Assembly (NCBI GenBank): GCA_964019055.1
Contig: OZ025207.1
Location: forward strand, 18,501,730-18,565,729
Origin: Anthopleura xanthogrammica
Taxonomy: Eukaryota; Cnidaria; Anthozoa; Actiniaria; Actiniidae
Direction: 5' to 3'
Length of the DNA: 64,000 nucleotides
How positions within the stretch are numbered: the stretch's first letter is position 1; each line of letters begins with the position of its first letter. Shown in pieces: positions 61,101 to 64,000 of the stretch. The notes beneath the pieces were generated by a model that ran no database searches, had not been told where the DNA came from, and saw only the letters and a list, made by a program, of their open reading frames with translations. The translations under genes and the position numbers were made by a program.

Positions 61101-63814
61101 ATCACCCTCCATCGCAAGCTTTGGTCATAAATACGAGGCTTGTTTTTCTAAACCAATAAAACGTCGCGGTCCTATACAAATGACCCTCAATCGTGAGGTA
61201 AACGAATAAGTACCATTTTTTTAATAAACTTGATCCTAGTATTCTGATTTAAGGCTGTGGAAATGCTAGTTTGGAAATAAGACTCCAAGCTTTGCAGGTG
61301 GCACTTCAACGATAATGGTTATAATCTTAGCGAATAATTGTTAATTGTCATTATCCATTCCTATATTGTTGTGTGTGCTCAAGTTAAACTGTCTCCCAAC
61401 TTCTTCCCTTTTAGTCCCTAGGAAATATCCACAGCAGACAAAAGGTAGACATTAATGCTATTGGTGCGGTATTCCACTTGCAATCGCTCTATTTTATCTA
61501 TATCTAATTCTTGTTAAGAGGTTAAGTGAGGAGGCCCTTTAAGCTACGGACTCAAGGTGCAACATTGAACGCAATGTTGCAGGCAATCAATGTTGTGAGC
61601 CATGTCACACCGCGACGCAATTTGTTGCACGCAGTGTTCCTGAAGTAGAAACGATCCTACTTCAGCAACATTGCCTGCAATATTGCGCGCAGTGTTGTAC
61701 CGTGTGTCCGCGCCTAAGGCTCGCTCCGCATGACGTCGATTATTTTATGGCCGCAAATCCGAAGTTCAAAGGATAACGCCATGTTGTGATGCTTGGTGGG
61801 ATTGAATTTGTGGACATTTGAATTGAATTTGTGGAATTTGTGAAAAACTCCCACCATCTGGTCCTATTCAGTTCCATCATCCTATGCAGCATGAGGTCGG
61901 TTAAAGTCTTCTTTGAGCTTCTGAGAAGGAATTGGCTACTCTGATCACAAGTCATAACTGCTTCAAACTCCCGCACAATCGTCGCTGTAGCAGGTCTTGA
62001 TTATAAAGAAAATTTTTTTTCAAGTAATTGACGTCAAATGGTACAGCTAAAAGCAGGGCCCGGTTGTATGAAGGGTGGATAGCGCTATCCGATGGATAAA
62101 TTTATTGTGGATAAACCGGGCCCAGATGTATAGGAAACGTGAGGTAGACAGGGAAAACGTCACTGCTCGGTCTGCTGAAAGACGAATTGCACCCTACGTT
62201 TTTGCGGGAATTATCTGTTGGATTCATACTTTCAGTAGGGACTCTTACCCTTCCCACAAATCCTTCTTGAATCCCCGAACGTTGAGTAGATTTCTTTTGA
62301 CTATAAAAAGCATGCGGTAAAGATGTGTGGTGACGTCATCGTGCTGGTGAAGAACCAAGTATTCTGATTGGATGAAAAGTGAACGCATAGACTTTGATTG
62401 GTCCAATTTATGTCACGCTTTTGTATAACGTGACCACGTTTTTATAGTCATACGAAATGTACTCTTGATAAAATACTTTCAGTGTTGTGTTAACTGTCGT
62501 ACAGTATTACGAAGTCATATCCATGGTGATAAGGCGTAAGGCTTTTCTACAAAGCTACTGTAGCCTGGTTTAGGAGGGATTATCGCAGTTGGTTCATTCT
62601 ATCATGTTCGTTTTCCAGGCATCTATTCCTCCTCCAATACACGAGGATTTCCGCTCAGTAGATAAACTCTCTCTGGACAGCGGTGCCTTCCAAAGCCCGT
62701 TCCCACAAGCAATGATGCCAGACGAGGTAGTCCAGATCTTAAACAAGTGTGCTGCAGAGATTGAACAGCACTTACATGCTATCATGGCTCCTCCATCGAG
62801 TCCTCCCGTCATGACCATCCACACTCTGTTAGACGCTGTTGTACAGACGCGTAACTCCAGGGACAATAATGCTGCAGTTAGGCTCGTACACAAGGCTGTT
62901 GAAGGACTTCTGGATGAGGTCACGCCGTTACCAAGTGATCAAGAGCTTGCGTTACGGTTCCGTGACTGTCACCTTATTGTGTTACGTGGGTTGCAGGATC
63001 CACGTGGGTATGGAATCAATTGGACCTCACGACACGTTACCAAGTAAGTAACGCAAGAATGTTTCGGATCCCTCCCTACTTCCACAAGCAAACCAGCTCT
63101 GGACAACCCTATCTTTCGTTCATTTTTTGAATAACTTCAAGCTACCTTCATTTTTGTCCTCTTTTCAACATGTAGTCGAATCAAGGTGGAGTTTTGTTCT
63201 ACCCTTGGAGTACATGTGACGTCATGGCCACCATGTTGGTTGACTGTGACAAAAGATTTGGCCTCGGTGTTATTTGTTATGTCAACCAACATGGTGGCCA
63301 TGTCTCTTGTCCTTTTATTCTCATTGGAAGGGATGCATGCAACCAAGTATTAATATAACTATATCTTTTTCGTATTCTTTCTAGGTTCGTGTGTGATTGT
63401 GTTCCAGAACTAAAGTTCAACGTGGAAGCCATCGATCTTTTGATCCGAGGTCATCTTATTAACATGAGAGAGTTTGACCAACACATCGTACAGGTATGGT
63501 GGACAGTTGTTTCTGGCATTGCGGTTTGGATTCTCAGACTATGAGCCGAATCTAATGACATCAAAGAAGACTGCCTTATTATCCATTGTTTTCAATGCGC
63601 ACTGCTCATGAGAAGATCGATGTTTGAACTGGGCCTAAGACTAAATAACTAGAATCAGCAAAGCAAATTTGCAATCTCTGTGTTCTAACTGTTTCTATGG
63701 TTTTTCTTCATGTTTTAGTGTATGGACAATGGACTCAATGTTAATGCCGTACATTTTGCCATACAGTTGGTCAAGTACGTGTCAGATGATAAACACGCTC
63801 CTCATGTCTCAGAG
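37029..63814 (+). CDS. CNOT1: CCR4-NOT transcription complex subunit 1 (CNOT1), 3' end outside the window
   Basis: CNOT1 is the cytoplasmic scaffold that binds the deadenylases (CNOT6/7) and CNOT2/3/9/10/11 for mRNA decay and translational repression. About 43 coding exons with consistent AG/GT borders and phases give roughly 1,866 codons; human CNOT1 has about 2,376 residues, so the C-terminal NOT1 domain (CNOT2/CNOT3 binding) lies past the right edge. The start ATG (37029) gives [18 protein letters not shown], matching the human N-terminus MNLDSLSLALSQIS. Protein identity to human looks high throughout, while Ser/Pro/Gln-rich linkers differ. The individual blocks are described in the next four entries. 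Exon 8 (about 40425-40479) may be off by one base. Confidence 0.97.
38966..39131. mobile_element. Foldback family F1, copy 2 (CNOT1 intron 4)
   Basis: Ends GACTTCTTTAGCTTGGGTGTAATG and CCAAAGCTAAAGAGGTC, with paired arms CCACGTGTCATTCCCTTGAG and CTCAAAGGAATAATATTTGATC. Confidence 0.85.
40513..40680. mobile_element. Foldback family F3, copy 1 (CNOT1 intron 8)
   Basis: AATGTTGCAGGCAATCAATGTTGTGAG and TTTGTTGCACGCAGTGTTGC blocks recur at 61541-61720. GCAACATTG and CAATGTTGC motifs pair within each copy. Confidence 0.78.
40759..41015. mobile_element. Foldback element (CNOT1 intron 8)
   Basis: Left CTGTGTTCCTTGATTACAGACTCATTTACGCAGGGTTAG-like arm pairs with the right arm, which reads CTAACCCTGTGTAAATGAATC and TGTAGTCAGGGAACGCAG. 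TAGTCCTTTTTCG and AAAAAGGTCAACTA form the outermost pair. Confidence 0.82.
41425..41605 (-). mobile_element. SINE family S1, copy 2 (CNOT1 intron 9)
   Basis: Reverse copy: TGCATGGGTGGTGTACGCTGC at its 5' end (about 41605) and TTGTTCTCTCCCTTGCCACAAGGGTTTTTCTC in the body, shared with the copy at 54604. Confidence 0.72.
41930..42247 (+). mobile_element. LINE-like 3' end with (ATT)n tail (CNOT1 intron 10)
   Basis: AT-rich sequence ending AATTTAAATAAATTATTATTATTATTATT, with ATTGCTCGGAAGATTGGGCGACC before it. A 3' UTR with microsatellite tail is typical of non-LTR elements. No coding part is left, so the family is not assigned. Confidence 0.45.
42852..43116. mobile_element. Foldback element, TACAGCTATTTCAAAAAAGG ends (CNOT1 intron 12)
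   Basis: Left TACAGCTATTTCAAAAAAGGTTGG and right CCAACCTTTTTTTGAAATAGCTGTATA are paired ends; TTTTGTTG..TTGCATACCAAGC pairs with GCTTGGTAAGCAACATGC. A half copy lies at about 39958-40010. Confidence 0.85.
43629..43841. mobile_element. Foldback family F1, copy 3 (CNOT1 intron 13)
   Basis: ATAGACCTCTTCAGCTTGTGCATAATG at left and CATTATGCCCATGCTATTAAAGA at right. The inner CATTTCAGACTGCATGTCATT arm pairs with ACATGTGGCCTGAAATGG. Confidence 0.85.
44082..44295. mobile_element. Foldback family F2, copy 1 (CNOT1 intron 14)
   Basis: TAGTCCCTTTCACAGTTCCC at left with GGGAACTGTGGAGGGGATA at right; TGCCATGATTGAGACC and TCTCTTTCATTGCAAGCTCACC arms. Second copy at 50244-50459. Confidence 0.85.
44527..44713. 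mobile_element. Foldback family F1, copy 4 (CNOT1 intron 15)
   Basis: ATAGACCTCTATCTTGGGAATGTTTTCCC at left and GGGAAAACCCAAGATAAAGAGGTCT at right, flanking the shared F1 core. Confidence 0.85.
45600..45822 (+). mobile_element. Probable LINE 3' end with (TATTG)n tail (CNOT1 intron 17)
   Basis: CTACTTAGTTGCATCTGGAATAAATCTTTATTGTATTGTATTGTATTGTA: a polyadenylation-type AATAAA just before a pentanucleotide tail. ATTTATTTATATATT-type low complexity precedes it. Confidence 0.45.
46179..46350. mobile_element. Foldback family F1, variant copy 5 (CNOT1 intron 18)
   Basis: Different outer ends (CCAAATCCACTTGGGCGTAATG / CATTATGCCCAAGTGGATTTGG) but the same CATTTCAGAC...GTCTGAAAT-type core. A related but distinct subfamily. 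Confidence 0.8.
46440..46747. repeat. About 109-bp tandem repeat, 2.8 copies (CNOT1 intron 18)
   Basis: The unit contains GAGGCAAGATGGGTGGGTG, TCTAGGTCAAACACTTCA and TGTAGAATACCACAGTATGCAG. Anchors at about 46492, 46601 and 46709 give the period. Confidence 0.9.
46852..51622 (+). CDS. CNOT1: CNOT1 exons 19-26: low-complexity linkers and central HEAT domain
   Basis: Exons: 46852-47008, 47697-48120, 48575-48756, 49134-49258, 49371-49481, 49881-50019, 50651-50683, 51472-51622. Exon 20 (424 nt) is Ser/Gln/Pro-rich, with little conservation, and ends with [11 protein letters not shown]. Exons 21-24 encode the compact HEAT domain that in humans binds tristetraprolin ([56 protein letters not shown]). 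Exon 25 is only 33 nt ([11 protein letters not shown]), and exon 26 encodes a Ser/Thr-rich linker, so both are candidates for alternative splicing. Confidence 0.93.
47188..47334. mobile_element. Foldback element, AGGCTTTGCACYATCA ends (CNOT1 intron 19)
   Basis: AAAGGCTTTGCACCATCAAGGCAGG at left and GTGATAGTGCAAAGCCTCT at right. The right part recurs at about 48960-49028 (TGGCTGCCATCATATGATAG), next to SINE S1 copy 3. Confidence 0.7.
47357..47624. mobile_element. Foldback element, TTACAGCG..CTTTTCATATTTCTGC ends (CNOT1 intron 19)
   Basis: About 33-bp terminal inverted repeats: TTACAGCGGGCTTTTCATATTTCTGC at left, GCAGAAATATGAAAAGCGCTGTAA at right. GGAATTTCCTTATCA and TGATAAAGAAATTCCC arms inside. 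Confidence 0.88.
48788..48910 (+). mobile_element. SINE family S1, copy 3 (CNOT1 intron 21)
   Basis: AGGGTGGTGTAGCAGTAG (box A-like) and GGTCTCGGGTTTGATTCC (box B-like) about 50 bp apart, starting 31 bp downstream of exon 21's donor. Confidence 0.72.
50244..50459. mobile_element. Foldback family F2, copy 2 (CNOT1 intron 24)
   Basis: TAGTCCCCTTCACAGTTCCC at left, GGGAACTGTGAAGGGGACTA at right. Inner TTGCAATGATAGAGAC and GTCTCTATCATTGCAA arms pair perfectly, with CACCTTGGACAATTATTCG between the arms. Flanking TA on both sides fits a TA target. Confidence 0.9.
51094..51263. mobile_element. Foldback element, ATAAGCCAGTTTAAAGTTTAAG ends (CNOT1 intron 25)
   Basis: Nearly the whole element is a hairpin: ATAAGCCAGTTTAAAGTTTAAGAA / TTCTTAAACTTTGAACTGGCTTAT, and AACAAAAGGTGAGAAA pairing with TTTCTCACCTTTTGTT, TGCGCATG near both. 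Confidence 0.88.
51945..55926 (+). CDS. CNOT1: CNOT1 exons 27-33: MIF4G domain
   Basis: Exons: 51945-52117, 52699-52881, 53469-53585, 54037-54087, 54419-54556, 54939-54995, 55839-55926. This block matches the MIF4G domain that holds the deadenylase CNOT7/CAF1 and docks DDX6: [17 protein letters not shown] start ([20 protein letters not shown]), [57 protein letters not shown]. Just before exon 33 a 27-nt, frame-neutral exon-like copy of its beginning lies at 55730-55756. Confidence 0.94.
52987..53288. mobile_element. Foldback element, GGGGCACTTGGATGAAAA ends (CNOT1 intron 28)
   Basis: GGGGCACTTGGATGAAAATC at left and TTTTCATCCAAGTGCCCCC at right. It carries GAGTAAATGACGTCATTTACTC in the middle, a perfect palindrome with a CRE-type TGACGTCA centre. 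Confidence 0.85.
54604..54775 (+). mobile_element. SINE family S1, copy 4 (CNOT1 intron 31)
   Basis: TATGGGTGGCATGTACTGC start, GAGGTTCATGCCTGG box B-like stretch, then TTGGTTCTCTCCCTTGCC and TTTTCCTTCCTCTGCAAAAA. Confidence 0.7.
55698..55867. repeat. 109-bp tandem duplication including acceptor and exon start (CNOT1 exon 33)
   Basis: TTTGTTGTTTTTATTGCAG GATATCAAACCT occurs at 55712 and again 109 bp later. The first copy would give a 27-nt exon DIKPAELLK with a GTTATA donor (55756|57). The second is the real exon start ([12 protein letters not shown]). A handful of differences separate the copies. Confidence 0.85.
56497..63814 (+). CDS. CNOT1: CNOT1 exons 34-43: CNOT9-binding domain and connector
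   Basis: Exons: 56497-56654, 57216-57356, 57925-58080, 58854-58994, 59460-59564, 60197-60343, 61415-61444 (microexon, 10 codons), 62619-63043, 63385-63493, 63719-63814. The first exons encode the CNOT9-binding three-helix region ([72 protein letters not shown]). From exon 41 the connector domain begins ([51 protein letters not shown]). Exon 43 ends at SE|GTAGGG; no further exon fits in 63815-64000. Confidence 0.94.
56812..57032 (+). mobile_element. Second copy of the PKKRK-type transposon 5' fragment (CNOT1 intron 34)
   Basis: AGGCAATGTGCATCAAAGCTC to CATCATGCTTTGTGC matches 22030-22245. The reading frame is broken (ATGTTGAAGG..., stop after SDEV), so this is a decayed copy. Confidence 0.75.
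58100..58770. repeat. CAT-rich minisatellite and (CACCATCAT)n (CNOT1 intron 36)
   Basis: About five units of about 100-105 bp (CATATCATCACTACCATTG ... CATTACACATCACAATC) surround a 9-bp repeat (ATCACCATC)n at about 58550-58708. Almost no stop codon occurs in any plus frame. Confidence 0.95.
59115..59338. mobile_element. Foldback element, GTGTTTCTCAATCACAAACG ends (CNOT1 intron 37)
   Basis: Left GTTTCTCAATCACAAACGAGAAATCATA pairs loosely with right TATGATTTTGTTTGTGTGATTGGGAAGC; GGTGGACGTCAATC pairs with GATTGACATCCACT. Confidence 0.8.
60942..61324. mobile_element. Foldback element, TTACAACCATTATCGTTGAAGTG ends (CNOT1 intron 39)
   Basis: TACAACCATTATCGTTGAAGTG at 60943 and CACTTCAACGATAATGGTTATA at 61302 form the ends. 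The interior is not palindromic. Confidence 0.78.
61541..61720. mobile_element. Foldback family F3, copy 2 (CNOT1 intron 40)
   Basis: AAGCTACGGACTCAAGGTGC start, AATGTTGCAGGCAATCAATGTTGTGAG, TTTGTTGCACGCAGTGTTCC, end TGTGTCCGCGCCTAAG. Matches 40513-40680. Confidence 0.8.
63217..63303. repeat. Short inverted repeat, GGCCACCATGTTGGTTGAC (CNOT1 intron 41)
   Basis: CATGGCCACCATGTTGGTTGAC and GTCAACCAACATGGTGGCCATG face each other across about 40 bp. A single half (CTCAACCAACATGGTGGCTATG) lies at 45846. Confidence 0.85.
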
Positions 63815-64000
63815 GTAGGGCAACAGATTGCTTTCGATTATCTTTGATTATTCCTTTGCTGGGCTACCTGTGGGGAACCTGTTACTGAAGGAGACTGAAA
63901 CCTTTGCCACAGGGATCCCGAACGCAAAAGAACGAAAGAGGAGTGAAAAAGCTGCTGAAGGGGCTAACAATGCTATATGGAATCTATACTAAACTTTCCT

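Overview
This window looks like nuclear DNA of an animal, most probably an anthozoan cnidarian (coral or sea anemone). The genes have many short introns with GT-AG borders. Their encoded proteins (CNOT1, ARPC4, CCDC90B/MCUR1) stay close to the human ones, and the spaces between are crowded with foldback (MITE-like) elements, tRNA-derived SINEs and LINE fragments. The cnidarian assignment is an inference from this style; no species-specific marker was identified.

Region 1 (1 to about 21.5 kb) is a degenerate purple acid phosphatase (ACP5/TRAP-like) locus. Two small exons, A and B (KIPNTAMTV..IVMLDTMLLC and EYGFPSASEQLEWITKTLED), occur 8 to 10 times in a head-to-tail array with units of 1.35 to 2.5 kb. 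Between the exon copies lie minus-strand pieces of a Tx1-clade LINE. One unit type carries reverse transcriptase, the other carries endonuclease plus ORF1. Right of the array a single exon C (VAGHHPMFS ... SGHDHNLQ, the family's metal-site motif) has a stop codon and is split by a second LINE of CR1/L2 type. Exon phases across A, B and C agree, so the pieces belong to one former gene.

Region 2 (22 to 27 kb) holds a tRNA-derived SINE, a transposon 5' fragment and a two-exon class A GPCR on the minus strand. Its single intron contains a perfect 436-bp pentanucleotide array (about 87 GAAGT units).

Region 3 (27.7 to 32.9 kb) is a ten-exon plus-strand gene for a 257-residue CCDC90B/MCUR1 family mitochondrial inner-membrane coiled-coil protein. 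All exon phases match. It is followed by about 3.3 kb of repeat-rich intergenic DNA.

Region 4 (36.1 to 64 kb) has intronless ARPC4 (minus) head to head with CNOT1 (plus). Their start codons are 357 bp apart, over a shared promoter region with NRF1-like, ETS-like and YY1-like sites. CNOT1, the scaffold of the CCR4-NOT deadenylase, runs off the right edge; about 43 coding exons (roughly 1,866 codons) are inside. Its introns carry at least ten foldback families, several SINEs, a 109-bp exon-containing tandem duplication and a CAT-type minisatellite.

Apart from ARPC4 and CNOT1, which may share a promoter, the genes show no sign of acting in one pathway. No prokaryotic system, CRISPR array or rRNA was seen.
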